Shown: positions 45,970 to 57,018 of the stretch, in pieces
Layout: the number at the start of each line of letters is the position of its first letter
Position numbering within the stretch: position 1 is the stretch's first letter
Assembly: GCA_031763025.1 (NCBI GenBank)
Contig: JASSKH010000024.1
Span: 10,190,087-10,254,086, forward strand
Reading direction: 5' to 3'
From: Macrocystis pyrifera
Taxonomy: Eukaryota; Sar; Phaeophyceae; Laminariales; Laminariaceae
DNA length: 64,000 bases
The notes under the pieces: model-generated
What the model was told of the DNA's origin: nothing
Seen by the model: only the letters and a program-made list of their open reading frames with translations
Databases searched by the model: none
Made by a program: the position numbers and the translations under genes

Positions 45970-46252
45970 TCATGCGCTTATGAGCTGTTCAGCGACGGCC
46001 TCCACTCCAGGCAACCCATCACATAACGACACGCTCTCTAGAAGATAGCCCACCTTCGCGAGGAGTGCTTCCGCTTTGCAAACCTCGCTGCAACAAGATC
46101 GATAAACCGATAAGTCGCGGATCACATAAACCACCGTCGGGATTCGATATGAGTCTAGACCGAGGACAACTCGGTTTTCACGAATCATAACGGTACCTGA
46201 TAGGACGTACCCCTCACGTTGCCCGCTGACTCTCGGTCTGCTGTTGCCCTTC
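45970..46252 (-). CDS. Candidate terminal exon, unknown protein
   Basis: A textbook acceptor (tatccttttttctgcag) ends at 46253. The exon from 46252 to TGA 45970 (93 residues) reads GYVLSGTVMIRENRVVLGLD, SYRIPTVVYVIRDLSVYRSC, CSEVCKAEALLAKVGYLLES and VSLCDGLPGVEAVAEQLISA. Two beta-like strands are followed by helices. No domain I can name. A possible upstream exon is the minus frame near 46934-46749 (TEVYPFSPGQHVTAFRLEEP). The splice site and composition make a real gene likely. Confidence 0.45.
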
Positions 46253-46446
46253 CTGCAGAAAAAAGGATACTGCTCAAGTGTTCGGGCGATCGAGGAAAAA
46301 CAGAATCTGCTGAGCGGGCGGGGGCGGGGGGGGGGGGGTGGAAGCGAGTTGGAGGATAGGGTGCCTGCGGACGACGCCTTCGGCCCATGAATTCCTCCAA
46401 GCTGCACGAATGGCAGAGACTACCGGTATAGCGCGAATAAACGTCC

Positions 46447-46707
46447 GTGGAGATCGAGGACAGTGCTAGCCGTGCAAAAGAACTAATCCGCGATTACGAG
46501 CTCGTAGGCGCTGGGGGGTTAACTTCAAGATCGAATCATCATGGTAGCGGCTGCGAAATGGGTGGTATCAACCCTACCGGCACCGAGAGCCCGCAAATGC
46601 GACACGAAACTCAGGCACCCAACCAGCCCGAGCTGGGGGACAGCTTCTCAGGGCGGTCGACAATGGAGGGCGCAGCTAGCGATCCAGAGATCGATCGGCA
46701 CATGTGA
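46447..46707 (+). CDS. Hydrophilic hypothetical ORF
   Basis: The plus frame (GTG first, no ATG at the start) reads EDSASRAKELIRDYELVGAG then SPQMRHETQAPNQPELGDSF, ending at TGA. It overlaps no clear exon on the other strand. A GT donor follows DYEL, so only the first 20 codons may be coding. Unknown. Confidence 0.2.
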   Translation: MEIEDSASRAKELIRDYELVGAGGLTSRSNHHGSGCEMGGINPTGTESPQMRHETQAPNQPELGDSFSGRSTMEGAASDPEIDRHM

Positions 46708-47354
46708 GAGGGCCATTCAATATCCGCTGGCGTCGTTTCTTTGGGGACCTAAGGTGTGTGACGTAGATAAACCGCCCGAATTTCAGAAGGTTCTTCAAGT
46801 CTGAATGCCGTGACATGTTGTCCCGGGCTGAACGGGTAGACTTCCGTGAAGTCTGCGACGTCGGTGGCCGTGGGAGATGAGATTGTCGGATGAAAGCATG
46901 TCCGGGCATGGGAAAGAAACTCGCTTGGCGACAAAGCGAAGAATAATTAGCGATTGGTGGCATTAGATCACAGCCACCGAAGCTGTGAACATGTTTTGGT
47001 CGGTCTTGCCGGCTCTCTCGCTCGCATGAGTTGACCTCCTGGCCAAGATTGCCGTAGGACACGATCTACCCATGCATTATCTACGTAGACGTGGACCGAT
47101 GATTGCTTCGAGCTGATCCAAAATTGCAGCATCGAGCCGTGCTACGTTGCATTTTAGAGTCCAAACGATTATCACCGATGAAGCTCGTCAACTGGGGACG
47201 TACCCAATACCTGGCAGATTTTACAACCGATTAGTATAATAGTTGACCCTATTCTTCGATAAATACCTACATACAGTAGTAGTCGCCCATTTCAAGGTGT
47301 GTCGGGGCTTAGCTTACGACTTTCAACTTTTCTCGAGGTCTGTTGCTGGGCGAG

Positions 47355-47436
47355 GAATATAGAGGCCCTACACTATAATCAAGTGAGGAGCCTAAAAAAA
47401 GTAGGTGCTACCGTTCCCCTACCGTAGCATGCGTCT
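47355..47436 (+). repeat. Solo piece of the 0.25-kb satellite-like repeat
   Basis: CTATAATCAAGTGAGGAGCC, GTAGGTGCTACCG and GTAGCATGCGTCTA match the end of the units at 54931-55450. Confidence 0.6.
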
Positions 47437-47639
47437 AACCGACTATTACGGGGGTCCATAGTTAATAGGACCTATGGTATACATAAAAACCTACATATTT
47501 ACCTGTTTTTAATGAGGCGCGCGAAGCGCGCAAAAAGCGGGCGAGCCTTTTTTTTCTTGGAATTTTCCAAGAAAAAAAAAAAGCCTCTTCATAGCGGCTC
47601 GGATACGAGCGTGGGGTGCCTTGTTTTGAGTTTTTCTGT

Positions 47640-47688
47640 ATGTGTGTGTGTGTGTGTGTGTGGCTGGGTGTGTGTGTGTGTGTGTGAT
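47640..47688 (+). repeat. GT dinucleotide repeat
   Basis: Two runs of (GT)n separated by GGCTGG. Confidence 0.95.
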
Positions 47689-48109
47689 TCAACATTTTTT
47701 TGGGCAACGTTTGACCACCGCCCTCGACGCACACCGCACCAATTCCAGTCCCGGCGGGCTCTGTGGACGCGCACACACAAAAGAGACCTCCTGGTGCTGG
47801 TGCGGTGGTAAGTCGTTCACAGTAGCTCGAGCTAGGTGTGGCAACGTGTGTAGGCACATGTTGGTGCTGGGCCATGTTGAAAAAACACAGAACCAACAAC
47901 ACATTATATTTTGAAACCCAGCTAGGTAGGCAGACTGTGCCTGTCCACAGCGACGAGCGTTCGGGCCATGTCCCCGAGACATGCTGCAGGCCCACCCTCC
48001 TGGTGATGAGGGGACTGAGAAGCAGGAGAGTATCTGCTGTATAATAGTTGTTGTACAGCAGTAGTAGTAGTGGTAGCACTGGTGGCACTGCTAGAAGAAG
48101 CTCTGCACG

Positions 48110-49075
48110 TCAGATTGTAGATTTTTCGTCTTCAACTATGAGTTCGGGACCAGGAAACACATGTACGAAGGGTTCACACACAAGCCGAGCGTACAGCGAC
48201 GCTGACCTGGCCTCGTGTGTCCTACTGCTGCTGCTGTTTTGCTGCTGGAGAAGCTCTGCTGTAGATGTCGTACATCATCAGTAGTAGCACCTGCTACCTG
48301 CTACGAGAAGTTCTCTCTTGGACAGAGCAGGTCGAGTGCAGATTTTTCGTCTTGAAATTATTATGCCGAATTTCGAGTTCAAAACCAACACAGGACAAAA
48401 TCGAGTACGTGTACAAAGGGTTCAAGGGTTTAGATTGACAAGCCGAGCGTACAGCGACGCTGACCCTGGCGTCGTGTGTCCTACTGCTATACTGCTGCTG
48501 CTGTTTTGTTGCTGGAGAAACACTGCTGCTGCTGTAGATGTGTACAAAGGGTTCAAGGGTTAGATTGACAAGCCGAGCCGCCGAGCGTACAGCGACGCTG
48601 ACCCTGGCCTCGTGCGGCCCACTACTACTGCTGCTGCTGCTGTTTTTGTTGCTGGAGAAACCCTGCTGCTGTATGTAGATGTCGTACATACATCAGTACA
48701 AGCAAGTAGTGGTGGCGAGAAAGAAGCGCCTTCTGTTGGACAAATATTTTCAGATGCAGATTTTTCGTGTTCAAATTAATTATGCCGAATTTCAACCAGA
48801 AAACACTTACTTGCTGTTGGAAAGACAGAAAAAGAAAAAATATGTATCAGGTGTGTGTCTATTTGTCGTCTTGTTCTTTCCACCCGTCGACATCCAGCAC
48901 AACCAGTCAGTGTCGGTGCCGATTCCTGAATTCCCGAGAGATACGATATGAATACAAGTAATAACTTCTGTGGTCACACAGCAGTAGTACATATTTTTCG
49001 TCTTCAAATTATTATGCCGGATTTCGAGGTGGAAATACCAGGATACACACGACAAAATCCAGTACCTGGTATTTG
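48110..49075 (+). repeat. Diverged tandem repeats with CTGCTG tracts
   Basis: Unit type 1 (ACAAAGGGTTCAAGGGTT, AAGCCGAGCGTACAGCGACG, a CTG tract, TTGCTGGAGAAA) occurs near 48155-48275, 48412-48545 and 48541-48685. Unit type 2 (CAGATTTTTCGTCTTCAAAT, TATGCCGAATTTCGAG, GACAAAATC) occurs near 48116, 48338, 48756 and 48990. The two types alternate. Confidence 0.7.
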
Positions 49076-49380
49076 TTACAGGTGTGTCCGTACTGCTGTG
49101 CTGTCTGTGTTTTTCAAGAGCAGGATATGATGCCAAGAATGTTTACGGTTATGAGAGTCACCAACGACGGCGTATAGGTAGTAGGTACAGCAGCAGTAGA
49201 TGTTCGTTCGTGTTGGTTCAGGACAAATGTTTTGCATGATGCATCGCAGATATGACTACTTCAGGTATTGCTGAGGTCGCGCCTCATTACCACCAATTAC
49301 TAGTACTAACAATATTCGGTCCTATTTACTATGGTCCCCCGTAATAATACCAATACTAATAGTCAGAATCTTCACCAACC

Positions 49381-49407
49381 CTCCCCCCCCCCCCCCCCCC
49401 CCCCCCC
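49381..49407 (+). repeat. Poly-C tract
   Basis: About 27 bases of nearly pure C just after the MITE-bounded block. Confidence 0.9.
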
Positions 49408-49807
49408 GCCTGTTTTCACCGACAAGTCCGGACAGATTGTTCATCAACAGACAAGTCCGCGCGGGGTGGAGCAGGTTGGTCGGACGCCCAACGCACTGCT
49501 ACCCGGAAGGAAGAGGATGACCCCGGGGGGCGCTGGCCTTACCGGGAAGCGGGTGGAGGCTTACTGGCTTGCCAATATGACACGACCGAGCATCGCGATC
49601 GCGGCTCTAGTTGCGGCGCGTCGCATTCTTTTTTAACGGCAAAGGACACTTGAACTCTGTGCTCAAGACTCGCTCGTTCTTCCGTGGTGCGAAAGAGTAC
49701 GCTTGCCAGGAAAGACGGACCAATCGACATGTACGTACAGTAGTTAAACATGCCAAGAGGCCAAACGGCAGTCATCTGCGGGGGTGGTTGTGAGATGGTG
49801 ATACTCT

Positions 49808-50116
49808 TTGTTTGAATTCAGCGACGCAGAGGTGCGTGACTCTATCCATCGCGGAGACTTAATCTGTGTATTGGGGGGGTGGAGATACGGAAGCACTGGC
49901 GGTTGCTTTGGGATTTGCAGCCGTACTTTAGACGCAAGCCACTCAATACAATGTTGTATCTCGAAGTATCATGCTACGGTCGTCGGAGTAAACAAACACC
50001 GCAGTCGGTGCCAATATTTGTTGGAGACTGGTCCTGATAATTACGTTTTTATACCTAGTACCACGTATAGTGGGGGGAAAATGCGAACGAGTCAACCGCA
50101 AAAGTTCGCACGCTAA
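49808..50116 (+). CDS. Hypothetical ORF, possibly an exon
   Basis: The plus frame of 102 residues opens with TTG; an acceptor-like tttgaattcag ends at 49821. It reads GDLICVLGGWRYGSTGGCFG, ICSRTLDASHSIQCCISKYH and YLLETGPDNYVFIPSTTYSG. The mix is protein-like and Cys-containing, and the opposite strand is less open. No family recognised. Confidence 0.35.
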   Translation: MFEFSDAEVRDSIHRGDLICVLGGWRYGSTGGCFGICSRTLDASHSIQCCISKYHATVVGVNKHRSRCQYLLETGPDNYVFIPSTTYSGGKMRTSQPQKFAR

Positions 50117-50173
50117 AACTGACAGCTGATTGCTCTAAGTTGCAAGCAGCGCGCTACTCTGTATTGCTCTATT

Positions 50174-50278
50174 ATTGCGGGGGACAATAGTTAATAGGTC
50201 CTATGGTACACACAAAAACCTATATATTTCCATGTTTTTACTAACAATATTTGGTCCTATTTACTATGGACCCCCGAA
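50174..50278 (+). mobile_element. MITE family A, full copy (105 bp)
   Basis: TTGCGGGGGACAATAGTTAA at the left and TTTACTATGGACCCCCGAA at the right, with interior GGTACACACAAAAACC and GTTTTTACTAACAATATTTG. Orientation is as in the copy at 34178-34288. Confidence 0.85.
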
Positions 50279-50793
50279 ATAATATTTTTTTTCTGGTACA
50301 GCAGTGAGTGTTCCGTGCGCCCAGCTCCTGCGGGGACACCGACCCGTACGTATTTGCTCTAGATATTCACAACCATTTGAGAGTGGCCGGGGCTCTCGTG
50401 TGAGCCAACCATAGTATGTATGATACCAGGTATGATTACTGATTACCGTGCATATCTATAGTAACATGGATGCGTGTTACCGGTCTCGATTCGCGAGCGG
50501 TTCGATAATCCATGTGATACAATGTGCGGTTTTCGGAAAAAGTGCGGTTCTAGAAGGTGTGGAAATCTATTGGTGGAAACAGCCCCTTTAGATAGAAGCG
50601 CCCCACATACGTTGGAAACCCCCCTTTGTACGTATTTTCGAAACGGGGTGATGGCGATCCACCCCGTACATACCGTAACGTTTAGCCGTAGAGGTGCTTC
50701 AGTGCGGTTCTCACAATTGCTCATTTTGAGGTACCAGTATCACCGATAGGTTCGCACTCTACATGGGCTACAGCAGTATGAGGGTGAACCCAT

Positions 50794-50871
50794 GAGGGAA
50801 AGTGAATAAAAAATCGTACCAGGGGGTGGTACGAGGGAAAGTGAATAAAAAATCGTACCAGGGGGTGGTAC
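50794..50871 (+). repeat. 39-bp exact tandem duplication
   Basis: GAGGGAAAGTGAATAAAAAA followed by TCGTACCAGGGGGTGGTAC occurs twice in a row without change. The GTACCA..TGGTAC part can fold back. Confidence 0.95.
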
Positions 50872-51193
50872 GATAGTAGGTCCGTATGAAAAGTGTTCGG
50901 TGCAAGCCAGAACCGTCAATTACTCAGACTCCAGGTCTCCGGACGTTGAACTTCACCTCCACAAACACGTCAAGCGGCCGGAGCATTTTCCCTATTTCGA
51001 TACTTCGTATAATGGTACTCGTATGAATATCAAGTCTAAAGAAATGGTACATGCCAGCAGTTTGTTGGCATGTTGGTATTAATTGTGCGGTGGGTTGATG
51101 TCATTGCTGTTGTTGTTGCCTTTGCTGTTATTGCTGTTCTACCACGAGTAATATCACTGCTGTTGTTCCACGATATACCACTCTGTACCATCT

Positions 51194-51240
51194 TATAAGA
51201 ACCGGTTTTTCACTAATTATTAAACCAAAAGGTTCTTATA
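51194..51240. repeat. 47-bp fold-back sequence
   Basis: TATAAGAACC and GGTTCTTATA flank GGTTT..AAACC. A miniature inverted repeat with about 27 bases between the outer arms. Confidence 0.75.
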
Positions 51241-51689
51241 TGTCGGGACAGCTTGGTATACTGCTTGTAGCCCGTGGTAAAAAACAACAGCATGTTGTCG
51301 ATCTGCCGGTTGCACTGCTGCTGTGCATTGTTGAAACAGCGACCGACCGTTGCACCGAGAACTGAACTAGAGGAACCGTTTTCTCGCTGATATATTACGC
51401 ACGGACTTGTGTCTTCTTCTATGAATATGACACACCACCACCAACCAGGTGCCGACGTACCAGCAGCAACAACAGCAGCAACTCGTACGAAGTCTTATCC
51501 ATTATCTACCGCCTACCTACCGCAGTCCGCAAATTAAAAAATCCAGCCTGGCCGAAAAAGTTACGTCCAACCCTGCACTGCTGTACGAGAGGGCTACAAG
51601 CTACAAACAAAATGGGGTCTACCAAAAGAGACAGAACTGCTGCAATAGTACATGTACCCCAGGTACTAAACTGACCTCTGACCTCGAGT

Positions 51690-51918
51690 TGATGTGGCAA
51701 CGACCAACTCATCGTCTTCCTCATCATCGGTCCGGTTGTTGCACGTTATAGTGCAGCGAATCTGAGGGAAATTGATGAGGCAAAGGGTGAGCTGGATGAT
51801 CCAGTAATTCCCGCTTTGCACACCCCCCTGGACACGCGGTGGTGCTGTGCGCTGTTGGCGTGTGGTGTGCCGGGGGACGTGAACCTGGAACGTCCAGCCT
51901 AGTCCACCAGGGCCATGA
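51690..51918 (-). CDS. Candidate exon, unknown; strand ambiguous
   Basis: On the minus strand, after an acceptor-like cttcgctttttttcgag, the frame reads HGPGGLGWTFQVHVPRHTTR, GVQSGNYWIIQLTLCLINFP and DDEEDDELVVAT, with a GTCAGA donor-like site at its end. On the plus strand the same DNA is also open with protein-like text (DQLIVFLIIGPVVARYSAAN, LREIDEAKGELDDPVIPALH). One is a shadow of the other; I slightly prefer minus because of the splice signals. Confidence 0.25.
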
Positions 51919-52449
51919 CCTCGAAAAAAAGCGAAGCTCAACATAGATTGGTTATGTTGTACCTTATCACGGGAGAGATAGTAACGCCTCACGCTATTTG
52001 AGGAACCTAATCTCCGAAAATAGAAAATAGAACACGTACGTGAGAATACGAGTGTACGAGTAGTATCAAAGAAACATATCCAAGAAATGAACAGACTGGC
52101 TGGTAGGTACGAGGATATCTATTGTTTTTCGCTCTTCAACGTTGGTTGGTTTGCAAAGTCATTCCCAACTGGTTTTACGTTTTACGTACGAGGTACTTAC
52201 CCAGCTACAGAGGGGTGCAGCACTACAGTAGTATGACACAAGTGCTACCGCTGTACTACATAAGTTGGTTTGCGGTCGATCGTGCACACGCAAGAAACGG
52301 ATAAAACACGGAGGAAGCACCGCAAGATCGGAAGCCATTGTCAGTTGCACGTAATAAGCAACTACTTACTACTCCAACTGCTACCGCCGCACAGCAGTGT
52401 ATACGAGCAAGTCCGGAACAAAGTACCCTGGTACGCGACAACAACAGCA

Positions 52450-52557
52450 ACAAATGGCAGCAGTAGTAGTAGTAGCAGTAGTAGTAGTAGTAGTAGTAGC
52501 AGTAGTAGCAGTAGTAGCAGTAGTAGCAGTAGTAGCAGTAGTAGCAGTAGCAGTAGC
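52450..52557 (+). repeat. Interrupted AGT/AGC trinucleotide repeat
   Basis: AGT units interspersed with AGC at roughly regular steps lead into the pure tract. Confidence 0.95.
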
Positions 52558-52915
<358 letters not shown>

Positions 52916-53199
52916 TTAATAGTATACTTGCTGCACGTATACGTACCCCAGGTAAAAAAGCAGTGCTAGGTGCAAGGTATAATATGCACGTACAGATCTT
53001 GTGGGTAAAGCTAACTCCCCCCCCCTGTTCTTCTGCTCCCCAGGCAAGGACTACAGGAATTGCGTGCTAATAATAAGTACCACTACGACGTACAAGTTGA
53101 CACTTACTAATAGTAGTGAGGGACACGGAAGACACATACGAACGGTATAATACGTGGGCGAGATAGCGTGGGGAGCCGGAGAGTCACTTCTTACTGTAC

Positions 53200-54900
53200 G
53201 TACAACAAGAAAGTATGTCAGTGGTGGAGCGATGTAAAAAGTGGAGGGATGGGTCAACATTTCTTCACTTTTTAGCGGCCCAGAAACCTGGTACGCAACA
53301 AGTCAATGGCCTCTCAGAATAGTACGCAGGACCCATAGCCACATTGAGCATAGAATGTCGACAGCAATCCTGTCAGGTCCGGCTTATGCTCACGCGCAAA
53401 GTATATTACTGCTTCGGGCGTGGGCTTTCACGATGATGGCAAATTCAAATTCCCTCGTTTAAGCTAGGCGCAGCCAGCGCCGACCATTTTATAGGATTTA
53501 ACTGCATTATTTTGTTCTACTCAATCAATCAGTCAACCTTGTGATGGAGTCCATACGTATAGATAAGAGAACGTATTGTGCGTGCTCAGGATTCTTACAA
53601 GAAGTGATGTCACACCTCTCAAATGGGGTGCACATCGTAGATTAGGGGAACCGCCATAGTCTGAGGTCGTGTCCCCATCTCTCTAGCACTGCTCCTGTAC
53701 CCCTATCTTCCGAGTCATCTAAGCCCTTGAATGGAGCGGGAGCGACAACAATGGAATGGACTTGAGAATATACTGTAGATAAAAATAATGAAGAACTATA
53801 CATATGTGATGGATGAGCAACTGTCAGTACCGACATCCATGCACCCCTAGGGTATGGTAACACCTTCACAACGGCAGAAGAGTTTCCCCCACCTCGCTGC
53901 CCGTGTTCTTCATTCCGTCAAAGAACCGGAACCTGTGCCTAGAAAAGAGTTTGCGCCGCACTGTTTTTTCTGGAGGGGGGGGGGGGGTCAGGGGCGAAGC
54001 AACGCCCTACTCGCTGTCCGTCCTCCTAGAAAAGTTTACGACGCAACCAGAAACCTTAGTATTTAATTACGTTTTAAGTTTTTGTTTTTGCGTGTGCATC
54101 ACTGCGTCACTCGCGGTTGGCCGTCTTGGTGGCATAGCCCCTGGTACGCCTAAGCTCATACCAGAACCTAGGACGCTGCCCCCATATCGTGCACTTGTAA
54201 CTAAAATAATCTTGAGGACCAGCCACGTTTTTTTTTATGATTTGCACTCTGTACCTTCTCCACCGCATTCGCTGACCCTTCGGTCGCGTCTTTCGTTGAT
54301 TTTGATGGCGCACCCGGACGTCTTCACGCCGTGGTTTACAATGTCCATTCCGAATTATTCTGTGTATGTTCGCAGTAACGCAAACAAGGCTCATTTCTGC
54401 CATGTTGTTGGCTTTCAGGGCGCTTTCCAGTATTGCAGCCCCTGCAATGAACTGCCTGAATAATTTCGTCCCACAACCCACAGCCTTCTGCGTCGGAGGG
54501 GAACTGCCCTTTTCGAAAAGGTCGCGTGAATGCGAGGGGGCATTCACATTCTACCATTACTCGCGGCAGTCCGACTCTTGAAGCAATTATATATCATGAG
54601 CATTGGCCAACAACATGACTCTGTTGACCCTTCCGTTCATCCCGCCCGGCGCTTTGGTCCGCTTTATTCGGATGGGGGGGTTCTTCTGCTGGTACACACG
54701 GTGATCCCACTTCGTGGATTCCACTGCTCATGCCTGCCACCCGCTCGCAAAACTTTCGAGATGACCGAGGCTGTTGCTTGGAACGCCAGGAACACTGCAT
54801 CCATTCAGGATTTGTCGGCACCCGCTCATTAGTGTTAGCGGCACCCTGAACCCTTATTTGACCTAGTCGGCGACAACGATAATCAGGTGCATATATATGC
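53200..54900. other. Open frames on both strands, nothing identifiable
   Basis: Plus 53903-54463 (186 residues) and minus 54107-54547 (146 residues) overlap. Neither has a domain or clean splice sites. The 54366-54560 interval has protein-like text on both strands. It could be an old repeat with lost coding capacity. Confidence 0.25.
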
Positions 54901-54930
54901 ATGGTCAGAATGTCATGGAAAGTCGCTTTA

Positions 54931-55450
54931 GACGCGTTCTACGGTGGTAGAGGTAGCACATTTCCGCTAAAAGCTTTTATGAATGACTTGGCTCCTTAGC
55001 CCAGAATCGTCGGAATGCCAATCTTGTTTCGAAAAATGATTTTTTGGTTTAATTGGGCCATGGGATTTATCCGTCGGGACGCGATTTGATTTTTGCTGAA
55101 GTCAGTTTTCGGGTGAGGTATGGAGCTCCTTAAGGTCAAGTGAGGAGCCTCAGAAAATTTAGGGTGAACCGCTATCGTAGACCGCCTCTTGAGACGCGTG
55201 CAACGATAGGGGTAACACATTTTGGGTATAAACATTTTTGATTGACGTGGCTTCTCAGCTGATGAACTACCCGCGGTAGCCCTTTTGTGTTGCATAATAT
55301 TTTCCTTGCAGCACCTACAGGCAGTGGGCCATGGGGTTTTTTATCGGGTTGACCCTACATATTTTCTCCAACGTCGGTTGTCAAGTGAGGTGTAGAGCTC
55401 CTATACTATAATCGTATGAGGAGACTCAGAAGAACAGGTGCCCCGCTTGT
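54931..55450 (+). repeat. Diverged tandem repeat, unit about 250 bp x 2
   Basis: The units share ACGCGTTCTAC/ACGCGTGCAAC, GGTAGCACATTT/GGTAACACATTT, GACTTGGCTCCT/GACGTGGCTTCT, GGGCCATGGG, GTGAGGT(A/G)T(G/A)GAGCTCCT and GAGGAG(C/A)CTCAGAA. A third partial copy is at 47355-47436. Confidence 0.65.
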
Positions 55451-55798
55451 TGTAGCACGCATCTGTCGCAGGTTGACCTTCGTGCTCGCACTCAAAGGTC
55501 TGTCGCGAGTAACAACACTCGTCCCGATCAGCGTAACGCTTGTGATACTCGCATTCGCGGGCTCATAACTAGCGCCCGTCTGGTCGACATGCCGAGAAGA
55601 GTTCTGTCACGGCAAGGGGTATCACTCCACGCCCAGCCATGATGAGCCACTCTCCAATCAGCAGCGCCGGAAATACGCCCCCTCCCCTTCTCCGCTAGTG
55701 TACACGGATTACGTTATGGTCGTTCGCAGAAGCCCAACGTGAATTTTATAGCCTGCCTCGTCACGATGCTTCTCGCGTAAATCAAAACTGAAGGCTCG

Positions 55799-56164
55799 AT
55801 GGCGCAGCGACTTCTATTCGGTGTTGATCACGCCGGCGCTCCAGGAACATTAAACTATTCCCTTCCCGTGAGATGCTCGTTTTTCGAGCCCGTCCCGCTT
55901 CTCGCGGTTCCTGCGGGACCTCACAGCCGCCCTACCTGCGTTGCCACCGCTTCCGCGCAACACGATTCCGCCTCCATGATTAGAAGTAGTATCGCTAATG
56001 CTAACGACGCGAAGGCCGTACTTATCGATCAGCCGCTGCATGGTGCTACACCCCCAGGTGTCTCCCCGCATGCCCTGTTCACGACGTGGCATCGCAGGAA
56101 ATATCGTCCTTGCAACAACACGGCGCCTGCGTCGTTGTTGACACGCGCTGCAGCAAAAACGTGA
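55799..56164 (+). CDS. Hypothetical ORF, low confidence
   Basis: ATG 55799 to TGA, 121 residues (MAQRLLFGVDHAGAPGTLNY, VLIDQPLHGATPPGVSPHAL). Minus-strand frames over the same DNA (55850-56295) are just as open, so coding strand and reality are uncertain. No domain. Confidence 0.2.
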   Translation: MAQRLLFGVDHAGAPGTLNYSLPVRCSFFEPVPLLAVPAGPHSRPTCVATASAQHDSASMIRSSIANANDAKAVLIDQPLHGATPPGVSPHALFTTWHRRKYRPCNNTAPASLLTRAAAKT

Positions 56165-56609
56165 GCACTGCCCTCGTTTGCTTCACCACTGCCCGTTGAG
56201 TGATGGCCTGCTTGCCCAACCCCATTTCCTAAACTGCTCCAGGCCACAGTTCGCCGCGCGCTACAGAGCTTCAGCCTGTCACGACCAGCGACCATAGGCG
56301 AGGACGCCGCCCAGAACTTTTGTCTTTCATTTCCCTTTTAGGTGGACCTAGTCCGAAGAGCAGCTCATGTAAAGTACTTTTTTTTTTCTTCTTCACGTTT
56401 TCCTTCCTTTATCTCTCCCTTTTAGTCGTAACTTAGATCCGGGGACACATCGCAGGCCCTCCTCCTCCCTCCACAGTATGGTTCGTGTTTTCATTTTTTT
56501 GCGCGAGAAGACTTCAACCGTTTCTTCCCTCATCGACTCGTGCCGAAATGCGCCTACTCACGCTACGCGCTCTCAGTAGTTGATTGCTTTCTTTCATTGT
56601 TGCAAATAA

Positions 56610-56645
56610 GCAAAATTTCATCACGATGGGATTTGAACTCGGAAC
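56610..56645 (-). repeat. B-box-like tRNA fragment
   Basis: On the minus strand GAGTTCAAATCCCATCG resembles a tRNA T arm. No A box or foldable tRNA around it. Confidence 0.25.
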
Positions 56646-56944
56646 CAAGCCTAGCAGCATTCGAGGGTACCGGTTGGAACGTTGGTATCGAAACCCCGAG
56701 TCAGTTAGTGAAGCTCAACTCCGGGATTCCTTGCTCAAGCGGAAACTTCCCTACACCCTACCATGTTTTCTAAGGAGTTCGCTCCGCTGCAACCGAGACT
56801 ACCTTGACAGCTGGCCGGGTGCATTCTTGAAGGTACATGCTTGTGGGCCAGGCTGCATGTGTCCTCGTGCGTGGTGACACGCCCGCACTCCTTTATAGCT
56901 GCTGTCGTATGTGACAGATCCCGCCGGACGAGCCTGCGGTGAAT

Positions 56945-57018
56945 CCCCCCCCCCGTAGGGATGCGAGCGTCTATGGTCATACGACTACGACCATGCATGA
57001 TATCGAGTACATCCCCCC
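56945..57018 (-). repeat. Fragment of the mL45-intron duplication, inverted
   Basis: The complement reads GATGTACTCGAT(A)TCATGCA, GGTCGTAGTCGTATGACCAT and AGACGCTCGCATCCCTAC, matching 7843-7900 closely and bounded by a G tract. Confidence 0.85.

Larger units (their letters stand above)
47446..49344 (+). mobile_element. 1.9-kb block bounded by MITE family A termini
   Basis: The left end TTACGGGGGTCCATAGTTAA (then AGGACCTATGGTATACATAA) and the right end ACTAACAATATTCGG, CCTATTTACTATGGTCCCCC are the two halves of MITE family A in correct orientation, 1.9 kb apart. The interior holds a GCGCGC fold-back (47518-47532), an A/T hairpin (47548-47582), a GT repeat (47640-47688), diverged tandem repeats (48050-48720) and a copy of the 90-bp dispersed repeat. 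No transposase seen. It is either a long member of the family or a MITE that received insertions. Confidence 0.6.

Noticed and set aside
47446-49344. LTR retrotransposon
   Set aside because: The ends are inverted, not direct, repeats, and there are no gag-pol motifs or primer-binding site.
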